From NCBI RefSeq assembly GCF_008831285.2, contig NC_045144.1:21219716-21283715 (forward strand): a stretch of 64,000 bases of DNA, given 5' to 3'. The number at the start of each line of letters is the position of its first letter. Position 1 is the stretch's first letter. The position numbers and the translations under genes were made by a program. A model generated the notes under the pieces. It worked only from the letters and a program-made list of their open reading frames with translations. It searched no databases and was not told the origin of the DNA. Origin of the DNA: Nymphaea colorata. Its lineage: Eukaryota; Streptophyta; Magnoliopsida; Nymphaeales; Nymphaeaceae. Positions 1-14,000 of this stretch are shown here, one piece after another.

Positions 1-337
1 TTGGTGTGCATCTTTCTATTGTCAGTATATACTTTCTATTTTGTTATTTGCTGGAGGGAATACAACAATCCTTCAGATATCTCATTATATTTTGATTTTC
101 AGGCTTGCGGAGTTGTTAGCCGACATTATGCTTCATACACTAATATATGAGGAACTACATCAGTGAAGGGCTTAAATTCATTTTTTGCATATTTCTTTGA
201 AACTTTGAAAGTAAATACATATATAGGTCTTCAGTTGTCGTCTCATTCCTTTGCTGTATTTTCTCCAAGTAATTTTTGTGCTTTCTAGTGCTTTTGGTTT
301 GCTTAGCCATGATGTATCTCAATTATTGTAATTGTAG

Positions 338-3300
338 TTCACTTCTGGGCACCAACTTTTAAGTGGGGCATTAGTATAGCTAATATTGCGGACTTCTCAA
401 AGCCACCTGAAAATATTTCCTATCCCCAGCAAGTAGGTGAGTTCCCTTCGTAATTTGAGTTTGTTTTCATCAGGTAAGGAAAGAATGCAGGTTTATGAAC
501 GGCTCTGATGTCTTTGACTCTCTTATTGATGGTTCACTCCTTTTACATTCAGCTGTTGCATGTACTGGCCTCATCTGGTCCCGCTACAGCACAGTTATAA
601 AACCGGTATGTATGCTAGAGCTTGTATAAGCTGTCTGAACTTCCAAAATGGTAGTATTCAATTCCAATAGTGAGCTTTCTGATCTAGCATTCTTGTGCAT
701 CTACTAAGAAAGCTGAACTAGTACACATTATTATCCAAGTTTTCTAGAGTAAAGTTACCTATAGCATAGCAACTTCTAGTAAGTTCTGTGAAGAATTCAT
801 TAATATGTTAATATATCCTTTTAGATGATCAAGAAAGTCACATTTATGATATATTCACTTTTTCCTTCTGTTTCAAGCTTTCAATATTCAATATCTATGT
901 TGGTTAAAAGATTAATGTATTGTGTAGATGGAAGGCAAAAAATTCTTCTACATCATACACGTTCTTGAAATGGTCTTATAAAAGTTGAAAACATGTTTTG
1001 GGTCACCCCTTCCGGTTTTGTTTTCTCGGGAGAGTAGGTACTGCCTCCTTCAACCCCTTCGTGCCTTTTTTCTTTTGTTTTGATGGCACATGCTTCGAGA
1101 AGCATTGTGCATAAGCATATGAAAACTACTGCTAGAGTAATTGTTGTCTGCTCCAAATCCACTAGAAAATCCATTTTAAGCATTCCAAGCGATTGGGTGG
1201 ATGCAGAGGCAATGAAAGAGTTCTTGGTGCTGCTATGAGGGATGTAATGAGAGTGTCAGGTTGGGGATGAGACTGACGAATATGGTGACCTTGTGAGAGA
1301 TCTGGAAATGTTCATTGCGCTGTATAACATGGCTACCAATGTATAGTGCAGCATATATGTTGTCTGTAGACTCATTATATTTAAAAATAAATGTCTGTGT
1401 GCTTGCATGTTTTTGTCTATCTTGTGGAGGAAAAGGGTGGTGTCATTGTTGAAAGGCCATTGGTCATTTTAAAAATGGTAGAAGAGGATAGTTACTCTGT
1501 CTCTCTGTCTCTCTTTCTCTCTCTGTCTCTCTCTCTCATACACCGATATGCTTTCAGTTGTTGATGTCATAAGGCAGTTTGTGCCCCTCCAACACTTGGT
1601 TCAGCTGCCTTTTATGGACCAATGCCCCAAAACAGATTAAAAGAAAAGGTGTAACTAATTAATTTCTTCAGTCCTTGTTAAACTCAATAAAGTGCTAATG
1701 TACAAAGTTAACAATCTGAACATCTTAGAGTGAAAATTAATGTGAACGAGCTAACTTATCTTCATTATGGACAAACTCTTTTCTGGAAATAAATTAGTTG
1801 TTCTTTAAGATTGACTAATAAGAGTGATGAGGGTAAGGATGAGTGGTTGTTTAGTTTTAAATAGCAAAGAGGTGCAAGGTGGCATCCTGAAGGCCTAATT
1901 TGCACCAAAAAAAAATTTACCATCCTAGTCTGCACCCAAATGTTCTAAGGTAGGTACTTTAACATTAATTTGAAAGAACAAAAAATCATTACAAAAGATG
2001 CATGATGGAAACAACTTAAAAATAGAAACCGCACAGGTTCTGATATTTCAAAGGAGACATGGTAAAATACATAGCATGTTAAACATGTAGTGTTTGTGTA
2101 TCTGGAAGCATCTAATGGCTGAACCTTGAAATACTAGATTGGACATTTTAAGTACCAGGTATGCAGCACTCTAAGCCAACAGTTGGTCCAAGATTTGAAG
2201 TACACACTTTTAGCGAGATTGACACCTTCTGTAATTCCTTTTGCCCTAGCTTTCTTGTTGTGGTAAAACCGTAAAAGAAAACTAGTAATAATGTAACTAG
2301 TCTATATGTTACATACAATGTGAGGAAATTTTGTTCCCTTCTTTGTTACAGTTGCGTAACTAAAATCTAAGAAATTTCCCATGCTGTTGAGTATTGCTGA
2401 TGTTGGTCCCATTGTAATGTTGTGATACTGCAGAAAAATTGGAACCTATTTAGTGTGAATGTTGCCATGGCAGGGACTGGCCTTTATCAGCTTTCTCGGA
2501 AAATTCGGTAACTAAGTTCCTTTTTCCCTTTTGTTTTTATCTTGAAGTTGATCATTGTGGATTAGTATTTCTGTTTAAGCTTTCGTGAAATTGAAACCCT
2601 GTAGCAATGTTGTAAAATGCATAGTGACCTGGGTCATAACATAGAATGGGAAAATCAAGACATGTTTTCTATAAAAAATGTGTGGCACATAAATATAGCA
2701 ACGAATATTCATCAGCTAACATGCATAAGTCATATGAAGTCTCAACTCATAAAGGAATAAGCTTAAGGTCCTATACATTTAAACTTCTTCTATATAAATG
2801 AGAAATGAAAATATGATTGTTCTTCATTGTCATTTTCATTGTTTCCGTCAGAACTTTATTTTTCTTCTTCATATTGAACCATTCAAGATATAACTCCCAA
2901 AATATGGTGGCAGATTCTTCTTCAACCCATGAATCTAATCTGATAGAGTCAACTTGTCCTCTACGCTTCTTTGTTGAAGTTTTTTCTAATTGGCTAAAAT
3001 AAATAAGTGAAAATTTGTTAACATATATTATAAACTTCTAGTATTAATGGCCAACTTATAAAACAAATGTATATTAGCTTATTACCTTTGTCTCAATTGC
3101 ATCTTATACCAAACATAAGCAAAGTCATTTAACCTTTTATATACTTGCATTAACTGGCACTGCACTGTGTAGTCATTCTCAAATCTATTCCGTCACATAT
3201 CTAAATGTAAATCAAAAACACTATGAGTATGAGAAACAACACTTAAAATTACTAAATTACAATATTGGATGATAAATTGATATTTCTTGTGTAATACTTG

Positions 3301-4690
3301 GATGTGTTATTGTTTTGTTTTGAATAGTTGCACACCCTTCCACGTCACCTTGACGATAGCCTTATTTTTCATCCCACAATGAATGACATCTAGCATGTTA
3401 AATCTGAATGCAATTTAATAAAACCTTGTTCACTTTTCTGACCAATCTGAGTGTTGCAATTGACATGCATGATTTTAAGTTATATGTTGATGAAGGGCAT
3501 GATGAAGTTGCCCATTCCACTTCTCACCTGTAATCCTCTACGTTTAGGCAGACACAGCTTCCTATTTTCCTCGAGCTGCTGTTTAATGACTTTTTTGTTT
3601 TTATAACTTCAGAGAGGTACCACATGGCTGTCTTATTTTCACAATTAATCTTAGGACTTCAACCAAGGGTACTTTGATTTTTGATAATTTAACACTTGAT
3701 TTCAAAAATTTACAGTTTGAATACAATTTCTAAAAAAGTGAAAAAGAGCTCTTTTCAAAAACAATAGCTGAAATTCAAGAACTTTTACAATCTGTTCTAC
3801 AATGTTTGAGCATAGAAGTTTAATTTCTTTGGAAGACAAAACTGATGTGTTTCTAGAATCTGTTTTATTATGTTCTGCAGATTCTATAAGATTGTTTTTT
3901 CGTAAGTATTATCCGTCAGCACGATTTTGTTGTCTCACCTCTTATGTGAATGTGATGCAAGAAGAAAGCATAACTAAATCTTGTAACTGGATCAAGTTAG
4001 CTTTTTTTTAGTATAGTACTTGTAAACGGATCTAGATCCATAATCCATCCCTTCCTCTATATAAAGGGACTTTGGTTCATTTTGTAGGCAGTCATGAGTT
4101 GAAAGAAATGCAATCTCTTTTAGTTTTCTCTCTTCTTCCAGTTAGTAGAGTTGTTTGCTTAAAGAAATAGTTTGCTGTTTTACTCTCCTATTCTTCTCTT
4201 TCCCAAGTTATAGTTAGTGTTAAGCATAGTTTTAGTTTAGTTGTAAGTGCAGTTGGATTAAGATCTTTGATCTTAATTCTTATTGCTTCAGAATGTCTGT
4301 GGTTCATGTCTCTCTGGTTTCTTGCACTTCTCAAGGTGTCAGGCATACAGGTAGGGGGCAATTGGCAACAGGAACACTAACACAGTATTCCATGAATCTG
4401 TTTTAAAGATTGAGGCAGGTTCATGGAACAAAATGTTACTGTAACAAAACAACCCTTTAGTGAACCTGAATATTCCTGAGTCCTCTCATGCTTTCTCATT
4501 TTCACTTCTTTGCTATATAGGTCTCACAAGTACCAAGTTTCTACTTCTCATGGTCTCAGCTGGGAATAGGACCCAATACAATGTTCCTTTTTATATATAG
4601 GGACCTATTTAAGCTCTCTAACCAAATCTTGAAGTGTTAAATGATCAACTATACATGCCTTTTCTCTTTTTGAGGAAAAAGTTTCCCTAG

Positions 4691-4762
<72 letters not shown>

Positions 4763-5019
4763 TAAATAATGCCCAATTGGCCCATGCAATATCTATGCCT
4801 AATCATTGGAACGAGAGAGAGAGGAGCGAAAGTCCAGCATCCATTGGGCACTATTCACCTTCTTTATATGTGTATATACTTGAACTTGCATTCATATTGT
4901 ATTTATATCAGTATGCTGCCTCTGTTTGTCTCATCTTATCTGGACACTGAATCCTGTACATTCTCATTTTCAGCCAAGATTACTTTTCTGAAAAGGAGGA
5001 GGCCCTTATCGAGGAGTAG
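338..5019 (+). CDS. MPC2: Mitochondrial pyruvate carrier, MPC2-type (5' partial)
   Basis: Subunit of the inner-membrane carrier that imports pyruvate into the mitochondrial matrix; the family acts as a heterodimer with an MPC1-type subunit. Four exons are visible: 338-436, 553-605, 2434-2507 and 4974-5019, joined in consistent phase at GT-AG sites and ending in TAG. The translation reads HFWAPTFKWGISIANIADF, then a WSRYSTVIKP block, then KNWNLFSVNVAMAGTG, then a short acidic tail (DYFSEKEEALIEE). FWAPTFKW and WSRYS are the family hallmarks, and the KNWNLF block belongs to the MPC2 branch. The visible part is about 90 residues, and plant members are about 105-110. The exon with the start codon (normally about 18 residues) is not in 1-337, so it must lie upstream. 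The 2.5-kb last intron carries an LTR-like repeat and a small TIR element. Confidence 0.93.
1501..1538. repeat. CT-rich microsatellite
   Basis: Imperfect (CT)n with interspersed GT and TT, in the 1.8-kb second visible intron of the pyruvate carrier gene. I recognised nothing else in that intron (606-2433). Confidence 0.8.
3946..4310 (+). mobile_element. LTR-like repeat, copy 1
   Basis: Diverged copy of the repeat seen at 33744-34270. Shared blocks in the same order are: a start with AATGTGATGCAAGA; a TATA-like CTATATAAAGGGAC at about 4058; TCATTTTGTA; a pyrimidine-rich stretch; TTAAGCATAGTTTT; TTTAGTTGTRAGTGCAGT; and an end near CAGAATGTC. A TATA box followed by a short transcribed-looking leader suggests a solo LTR or LTR fragment of a retrotransposon. 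No gag or pol sequence and no target-site duplication could be assigned. It lies in the last intron of the pyruvate carrier gene. Confidence 0.5.
4693..4763. repeat. (TA)n(GA)n compound microsatellite
   Basis: About 40 bp of TA repeat runs directly into about 28 bp of GA repeat. It abuts the small inverted-repeat element at 4762-4859. Confidence 0.95.
4762..4859. mobile_element. Small TIR element (about 98 bp) next to a microsatellite
   Basis: The ends are inverted repeats: the left end starts GTAAATAATGCCCAAT and the complement of the right end starts GTGAATAGTGCCCAAT, 14 of 16 matching. The interior has no coding capacity and contains a short GA run. It looks like a very short MITE that sits against a TA/GA microsatellite. 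Confidence 0.5.
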
Positions 5020-8000
5020 AAGTGGTGTTCCCTTGGTGTTGAGCCCATGGTACATGAAAATCTTACACGTATGAAATTTTAAGATGTGAAGGACATCGTG
5101 TCAAGCCTTTTTCTGACGCTGATGTTTCTTAGAATCAGATGTTTGTATATGCTTGTCACGGCGGAGACTTTTGATTTGTTCTTTGAATTTTAATTGCTAA
5201 TAATCACGGAAGGCAATGGAAGGTTTGAAGCTTTCCATAGTGCCATGGTAATTGAAAATTATGCTTCGTGTCATTCATTGGGCTGCCTATCCAATTTTTT
5301 CAGAATCTCTGCATTGGCAAGCCAGTAGGAGAGATTGGGTATTTGCATGTTTTGGTTTCAACAAAACCATGCATCACTTCTGCCAGTATTCAGCACATAT
5401 ATGCAGAACTTGCACTCCATAGTAAATAATGCAATTATGTAAATGGCTAGGAACTTAAAAAATAACGCTGCACATTACTGTAATAATTGTCTTCTAATAT
5501 GGATTTTGGTATGCTATTCGAAGGAGGTTACCATCTTTCCTTTGGTGACTAACGAAGACGTGTTTTTGTTTTATTAGTGCATTTTATCTGCAAGCAGATA
5601 TCCTTGATAAGCACCATTGGGCTTTGAGAGTATGATTTACACACACGGCTTGGGGCTTTCCATGTGGTTCACAGGTAACTAGTAATTCTTAGAAAATTAA
5701 TGTGGATTTCGACGACAAACCATGCTCAGGTCTGTAGGTATGGAACGTAATTCCGGACATTGCAGCAGATGTCCATACAGAAAGGTCTAGAAACTTAAAA
5801 ACTTTTTCCTTAATTAGAAATAAGAGGATATGACATTTATGAAATTTTTGACAATTGATTTTTAAATATTTTTCAATGATGAATAGGCATCGAGATGAAA
5901 CAAATGAAACGTTGATTTCATATGAAATGAGTGACAGATCATATTGCTGCAATTACCTTTATGAATGGAAATATCATAAACATCTGCTGTCGTATTCAAC
6001 AGTCATAAGTATTTGTATGTGATGATAACAAACAAGTATGAATTTGAACTTGAATAATAATTGACTGGACAATATGCATGAATTCAGATAGGAATATGCA
6101 TCAAAACCAATTTTAAATTTGAATTTCAAATCAATCATATGTGGCGACAAACGGTGCCCATAGTTGATATTATTAAAATTTAAAACGTGGCGGCAATTTT
6201 GCATTGGATTAGACATAAATGTTGATTGCTGAGAACCCTAAGCATAGCTTTTTTCAAAGTTGTTTTTGTGCCCTAACATGCACCGTGAAAGGACATTGAC
6301 TTCTATAAAGGAGGAAAATCTTAGAAAAAAATATAGCTAAATTTGTTGGTTAATGCTTAAAACCATGTGAAAGTTTTAGATATTGCTAAAAACTGACACC
6401 AAAAATTTCTGCTCAGCTGACAAAGGAATAGGATGGTATTGTTTAATTTCACTCGTTTTCTTCAAACTAAGTCAACTTTTGTTGTTGGTAAAGTCACCAC
6501 AAAAAAAAATGAAAAACATTACTGAAAGTATGAGGACAAATGGTCAACGGATAGTTAACGTCAAAAGCATTGAAACGAGTAAACTCTACTTTTAAAAAGG
6601 AAAGTTGTCATTGAAAACTAATTTTTGCCATAAACACACAAGTCGCCTCGTTAGTTAAGCAAAAAGTAGTGTTTTATTATTTTCGATGAGTTTGAGAAAT
6701 GTTTGGTGTTACATGAAAATTTAAATTTCTATTTCAAACTTTATAGCATCAAAACAAAAACAAAAAGTCACTGGATTGATTTAGATATTAATAGATAATT
6801 TAATTTGGTTATAGCTAGACATTATACAGATTAATCAATACACAGTTTACTTTTATAAAAAGGAATTTTTAGAACCTCGTTAGTCGCAGCTTAAGCTGGG
6901 GATAACTTAAGATTGCAAAACTCAAGCGCATTTCTAACAGTATCTAAATTTTAAATGTCTTTTTTTGTTATCATCAAATCTTCTTACGTGTGTTTAAATT
7001 AACGACAAAAAAAAACTTGTCTTCATGCAATGTATTTTCTTAAGGGCCCATTTTATTATTTTCTAAAAATATATTTCTGGCCATCAAACCGCCCCTAAAT
7101 AGACCATAACAGATCCAGCAATGCTGCCACAAACTCAATTTTTAAATTTTATTGTTAAAGAAACTGTTTGACAGCAAGAACACAAACCATATTTTTTGTT
7201 ATTTACGCGGTACAATGTGCCTCAAAGATTGCCGCAAATTCATGAAACGTGGAGTGATAAGCAATAATTTTAACCGACAAAGCTCAATCAGGTGCGGATT
7301 GAAAAAATTATATGTAGACAAAGAACCAATTTCAGAAATAAGTTATATATATATATATATATATATAATTAAAGATATTTAATAATTAATTAGAAAGTGA
7401 CACTGGTACTTTGAAACTAAGCATAAACGGATCAGAATATAGTTGATTATAACTCTAATTTCAAGTCATTTAATAGGATTTGATGCGAAAAACAAATTTA
7501 ATTATTGTTAGAATAAGTCAGATTCCACGTTGTCTAACTGGGCTTTGAAAAGATCCGAGACAGTATATTGGTAGGATCCAAATTCAGTTTTCAAAATGGA
7601 TTTGGAACTGAAATCTAAATCCGAATCTCATTATCAAGGTCCCATTAAGTCCAACTGGGTAAAAGAGTAAACGGCCTGATAGAGATACGACACAATTTAA
7701 AAAAGAGGGCTTGTTTGACAATTACGGTTAAAAGTTAGGCCCCTACGTAGAAATTTCTCTGTTCCCCCGCCTGTACGGCTGGATATTGCTGACGCTCCCG
7801 AGGAACGATTCAAAATCAAAACCGGGGGATCAATTGTTTTCGTCTTTGCCTTTTTCTCCACAGATCCAACGCGCAGTGAGAAGCTAAATCAAGCCATAAT
7901 CTTTGCAAAATCTACGCGTTTAGAAGCAGCTTCTTCGTCCCATTCGTCTCTCTCTCTTTCTGTCTCCACCTCTGTCTCTCCGTGGGAATTCAAATTCCGT

Positions 8001-8076
8001 CAGATCGAAGAGAAGCCAGCGGAAACCCTAGGAATCGATCCGGTTTCCTGCTCTTTTTCCGCATTGTTGTTCTCCC
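5020..8076. other. Intergenic region between MPC2 and EHD
   Basis: The first few hundred bases are the likely 3' UTR of the pyruvate carrier gene. The remainder is AT-rich with no convincing coding sequence; the short ORFs are scattered and unspliceable by eye. A (TA) microsatellite lies at 7343-7367. From about 7740 the base composition becomes more GC-rich. A pyrimidine-rich CTCTCTCTCTTTCTGTCTCC stretch (about 7949-7980) precedes the EHD start and is the probable 5' UTR. No clear TATA box was seen. Confidence 0.6.
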
Positions 8077-11000
8077 ATGGAGATTCTCCCGACTGCGGTC
8101 GGTTCCTGCCCGAAGGAGAATGTCAAGATCTATCAGGAGTGGTTTAGATATGCCGATTCGGGTGCGTGCTTCTTCTTTCTCTGGCATGTTTTTGCTGCGG
8201 ATGCGTGTTTTCTTCTTCTTTTGGTGGCTTAATCGATTTTTGGTGCAGATGACGATGGGAGGATCACCGGCAACGACGCGACCAAGTTTTTCGCTCTTTC
8301 GAAATTGACGCGGTCCGAGTTGAAGCAGGTTTTCTTTTTCCTTCTCCGCACATGATTGCTTTTCATGTCGTAGACTCGTGTGGGTGGTGATGCTCGTGTA
8401 GCTTGCATTTTTGTGGGCATTAGGTAGTGGATTGCATTATCGATATGTGCAGTTTGTACCGTGATAAGTTTCCATGTTTCTTGGCGTGCAAAATCTCTTC
8501 AAGGGCGCGATGCGTTTCGGTTGCTTCCAATTGAAGGTTTTTCAGTTAGTTAGTTGCTGTGGACTAAGACTTCGTCCGTTGTCTCGTCAAATTTCCATGA
8601 TTCTATTTTATTGGGAAAATGTTGGTGACTCATTGGAAAGGCAGACACGTCAGCTGTTTTTTCAATTGTCTCTTTCTTTCTTCGCCTGGCGGAAGCTTTC
8701 TGGTGTCTGGGGATGGGAGGGTGGACTACAGAAGAATAGGCTCTTCGAACGGGGTCTGTGTGTATGTTTTGGGTTGGGGAGAGGAAGTTTTGGGGTGGGC
8801 TGCAGGTATGTGGAGCACTTGCTTGGCTATCTAGGACATGAATGCAGCACTCAGTTTTCGAAAGGCTTAAGTGTAATGGAAATGAAATCTTTTATATTGT
8901 CATCTGCTCTTTCTCCGCAGATAGGGACAGGATTTTTAGCTGTGCGCTGCTGGTTTCTGGAGGACCGATCGGTTATTTAGAACATGAATACAGCACTCAA
9001 CTTTAAAATGTCTTGCGTGTCATAGGAATGAAATGTTTAGTATTTCATCTGTTCTTTTGGTCTTGTTAGAAGTTAAAACTTAGAACTCATAGTGATTACT
9101 GATTAGTCACTGGTCGTTCGACATGAAGGATGATGTACACCATTGTAGTAGCTTATGTTGATGTTGTCGTCACCACAGGGGGTGATTCTGGAAGAAAGCA
9201 TAGATGATAGGGTCCTTGTCATAAGATCAAATATCTGGGTGCTTTGTGGCACCTCCTAGCAATGGAGGTTGATCGAGCAAGATATATCTTGAATCGTCCC
9301 AACATAAATGTTCAGTGGGCTTACTTGGGACTTGATAATGGACTAGCATCCAGCATAGACGCTTATTGCTTTGAGCACCAAATTGTCCTATGACTGGAGT
9401 CACTGGACGATAACTTCTTAATGAAATAGTTAAGTCGACAGAATTGTAACCACTTTGTTCTTTTGAGAGCAAAAGGTAAAAGCTTAGGGGACTATAAGTT
9501 CGTATTTGAAAGAAAAACTGTTCATGGTTTTCTGAACCACTTTATCTACGTTTAGTTTGAAAGGCCATAGTTACGATATCGACTTTATCGTTGTTGCGTT
9601 ATCTGCTTTATGAAAGGATAGATCTGCTTGTCTATGTGTATGGTGCAGCAAATTATATTTTTGTGCAACAGATAAGTAATAAAAGATGGTTCTCCTGCAA
9701 GAGGAAAACATCTCTCAGGGGATCTCTGACTTTCTGTCACATTCTTTTTCATTTTTACACTTATTTGTAAGGCACAACCTTGGGGCTGACTTTTTGCAGT
9801 CACTTCTTTAGGACCCTAATTCTGCTATTCACTTTCAAGGAGCACCATAGAAGTAAAATGCAGGTCTACAGAATTTGAACTATAGTTGGGAGCATTATTG
9901 AAATACTAACGATAGTTATGCACAAACCCCATACCTTTGATGTAAAGAGTCGAGAATTCCATGACAACATCAGTAAGGCCCCTGCAATATGACCTTTGTT
10001 GCAAAAGGCAACTAGTCCAAACTACGAAAACTATAGTAGGTGCAGAGCCTTCTTCACTGAACAGCAGTATTCATCCCATACAATGCATGGATGAACTATG
10101 GAGATTTTATTATCTCCTCTAGCAGACTTAGTGATTTACTATTTGTTATTTAATTGTACGATTCTGCTTTAAACAGTGTCTTATCTTTTTTTGCTTTTTG
10201 GTTCTATGCAATTGATTTCTTATATACAGATGGTTTTTTGTTTTTGTTTTTATTTGCTTATATATAACTTTGTGCTGACTATTTTACTAAGGTTTGGGCT
10301 ATTGCTGACACCAAGCGACAGGGGTTCCTTGGCTTCTCAGAATTTGTGACTGCAATGCAGGTTTTCCTCATACCTGTTTATAGTTAAATATAGCATCATT
10401 CTAGAAAAGCTGCCTGGTTGTGAACTTTGGATTTTGTTTAGTGAAGATGATCACGTTAATGTTACAATATCTTTGAAAATGTGGAATATGCAGATAATTT
10501 CATTGGCCCAACAGGGGCAGGAAATCAGTCCTGATGTTATAGCTGCTGGAGGTATGTTGATTTGAACTATTGGTTTGATTAATAATGTTCTGCTAATGTG
10601 GTCCTGATTAGAAGAAGGCTGTCTAATAACATGAAGATGATAGTTGTGGATAATTATATTAAAAAAAAAACATTTCAAAACAAGGAAAACCATATCTCTG
10701 CTTAAATGATATCACAACTAATCAAGCTTCCTTATCGAATTTAGAAAGCATTGTCACTTAGATGAAAATTTTACATTTGCATTAAAGTTTTAAACGTTTT
10801 CTACTTATTTAGGTTGTATGAAGTGCTATGGAGATTTCAGTTGATTAAAATATATTTAGGATTTGAGAGGGCCAACTCTAGAAGTAGGTCCAGGTGTAGC
10901 TCGCTGAACTTTGTTATATCTATAAATATCATTTCATAGGTTAAAATCATTAACTTTGTCAATTGTCTTGAAGGTAGATGGACTATTGTTTCAATTAGTG

Positions 11001-14000
11001 TTTGTATAGGACTAAAACTTGAGGATTAAAAGTGACAGATATTGTTCAAGATAAGTGCATATGCATAAAGTGGCATTTTTATGATTGATTGCAAATTAGA
11101 GTACAGCAGGTTGCCAGGATTATCATCATGAATTTCCTTATCTATTAAGCTTATGGCTGTACAGTTAATTTAGAAAGGTTATGGATTGCAATACCCCTTC
11201 CTAAGGATTCATATGGTTGCCATGGCGTTTTTGCACTTTCTGTAGATTTTCAAGGTCATTACTGATTAAGTTGGATTTCTGAAAATAATCAAGCAGTAGC
11301 CTCATCTCCACTTTACATTTTGTGAATATGATTTCTTGAAGCTTCCTATGAATCTTTAGTTGTATATAATATGGTTCATGGTCTTTGCGGATGGTTCTTG
11401 TGCAGTATCCTTCATAGATCAGTTGATTTGGCTTAGAAACCTGTTCCAGGAACACGGTGTTATGTTTCATGGGTTCCATGGTGAGAGTTGAAATCATGGA
11501 GCACCTAAATGGTATCCAGCAAAAACAAACAGCAGGTGTCCTCTGTGTCTGCATTTTTACCAGGATGCCAAATTACCTCAATCAAACTAGCTCTCACAAA
11601 TTCCCTCAATCAAACAAGCTCTCACTATGCTGGTTTTGGTAGTGCTTTGATTTGAGAGCTGGCTTTAGTGTCTATTCATTGTTAAATTCTGGAATTATGT
11701 CAAGCATGTTGAATATATTGAGGTAATAGGTTATTGGGTTGGTTCTTTGAAAAACTGGTCCAAGATCTGAAGTAGATAAATCATAAATGTTTGCTCTCAA
11801 AGATGGATAGCTGCTGCCTAAGGAAAAATTGTAGGAAGAGCAGAAATTAAGCTGTACTGCAATTTAGGGACCCTGAAACCTTCACATCAGAGGAACGTGT
11901 GGCTTATATATTGTAGGTAAGATGATAATATGACAAGGTACACAGAGTTAGTAATTTATTGTCAACTATTATTGGTTAATGCCATAACTTTATGATTTTC
12001 ACATTCTAAAAAATTTGGTTTTTTTAATAAACGAGAAAATGAGGCTTCATCTGTCCTAGCTTAGGATTGAACAGGTTTTTTTGTTTCTGTCCTCTGTAGG
12101 TAGAACACACCTGGATGTACAAGCAGCTGTAAATAATAAAAATGAAAATATAGATCTTTTTGTTTCCTTCTATGATCTTGTCTTCAACGTGTTGTTTGAG
12201 GGGAGGGATTTCCTCATCTTGCCACTTTTCCTCCTTTTGTTTCCTTTGTCTTCTCCTTTTTGTTGGATAAGACTTCTAGGCCCTGCCTAGACCTCAATTA
12301 GGACCTTTTTAGCATCAGCTGGTCCACCTAGCACTTTTAGCTATGCAGTTTCTATCTGATAGGGCATCTAAAATTCTGAAGACAGTACCAGATTCTTTTG
12401 TCTTGTGGAATTCTTGTCTTCTACTTGTTAACAATTGATATGTGCAACTCTGAGACAGAATTGGACAAATTGAGTCCTCCCTCAATGGAAGGCCTGGATG
12501 CTGCTCTAATCAAAGTAAGTATGATACTCTTTCATGAATAGGTCCAATACTTGAATTCGCACCACTTGGAATTGCTTATTATTATTTTTTTTTTGCATGC
12601 AATTAACAGAAAGCTAAGCGATCTCCAAAAAAGAATGAACCTGATGGTGAGCTTTAACTTCTCTTTTCTCATGATGATTCATTTCTAACAAGAAGGATTC
12701 ACATTTTTATGCATGTTATCTTTGGTTTGCTTGTTCCTGACATGGAGGTATGCATGTGAATGTGCCTTCTGTGCCCTTTGTTTTTGTGGGGGTGGGGGGC
12801 GGCAAGAGAGAGTACTTCTGCTGTATATTTCTGAACATATAGTAGTTGCTCATCATCAGCATGTTTTGCAGGCACACCACAACAGTCCCAATCAGTTCAG
12901 TGGTTCTCTTCAAAATCTTCCAAAAAGGTAGTTGTTTTCATCTCTTACATTTTTTGGTTGTCTTATATATTTATATTATCAGGTTAATTCTCGTAGTCTA
13001 ATTCACATTTTAACTTATGTGCATGCATAGGTTGAGCACTATTAGAGATACTTCATCTAACTGGTTATGTGCATGTTTCTCCAGACATTTTGTTATTGTT
13101 ATCACTGTTTTTGTTTATTTTATTTTTTTGTTGTTGTCATAATATTATTCTTTTTTTGTTTGGTTGTCCAGGTTTCCTTATCTTCAGTTACATCCATCAT
13201 TGATGGCTTGAAGAAGTTGTATATTGAGAAGCTTAAACCACTTGAAGCCACATATCGTTTTAATGATTTCGTATCTCCTTTGCTAGTAAGTGAAATTCCA
13301 CAGGTTTTTGTTCTATTATTGAGGGATCTCCAAGTTCTGACATGTATAATCTTCCACTAGACTGTATCTAAACATTAATCTCTGTTGTTTATGCAAGACA
13401 AACAGTGATTTCGATGCAAGGCCTATGGTTATGCTGTTGGGTCAGTATTCTACTGGGAAGACTACGTTTATCAAACACTTGCTTAGAAGCAGCTATCCTG
13501 GTAAATTTGATTTTTTGCCTGAATCTAATTTAACGTGCCTTTTTTTTTATAAGATTCAATCAATGAGAGTTTTTATCTTGTATTGCACTGATTCTTGTAG
13601 GGGCACATATTGGGCCAGAACCTACAACAGATCGTTTTGTTGTTGTAATGGTAATAGTCTGTGCTCTCTCTCTCTCTCCCCCCTCCTCTATAGATATATA
13701 TATATATATATACATATTATATATTTATTGAATGGTCGTTTTGTTGTTGTAATGGTAATAGTCTGTGCTCTCTCTCTCTCTCCCCCCTCCTCTATAGATA
13801 TATATATATATATATACATATTATATATTTATTGAATGGTGACTAGCTTTTGAAAGTCGCCTAACCATCTAACCAGGGCTATCCAATCCATCATGATGAA
13901 CAATTAAGAGTAAAACAAGGAGAAAAAGGTGATGAGCATTCTTGTTATCTAGTATTAGTTCCCACATTTTTCTCCATGTTTTTCTTTCAACCATCCATCT

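Noticed and set aside
1..337. First exon of the pyruvate carrier gene
   Set aside because: No ATG-led frame with the expected short N-terminal sequence and a phase-compatible donor was found, so the gene is called 5' partial.
8474..8980. 168-codon ORF on the plus strand
   Set aside because: It lies inside EHD intron 2 between two phase-matched EH-domain exons and resembles no family.
13425..13835. 136-codon ORF
   Set aside because: Only its first part overlaps a true EHD exon; the rest reads through introns, microsatellites and the 104-bp duplication.
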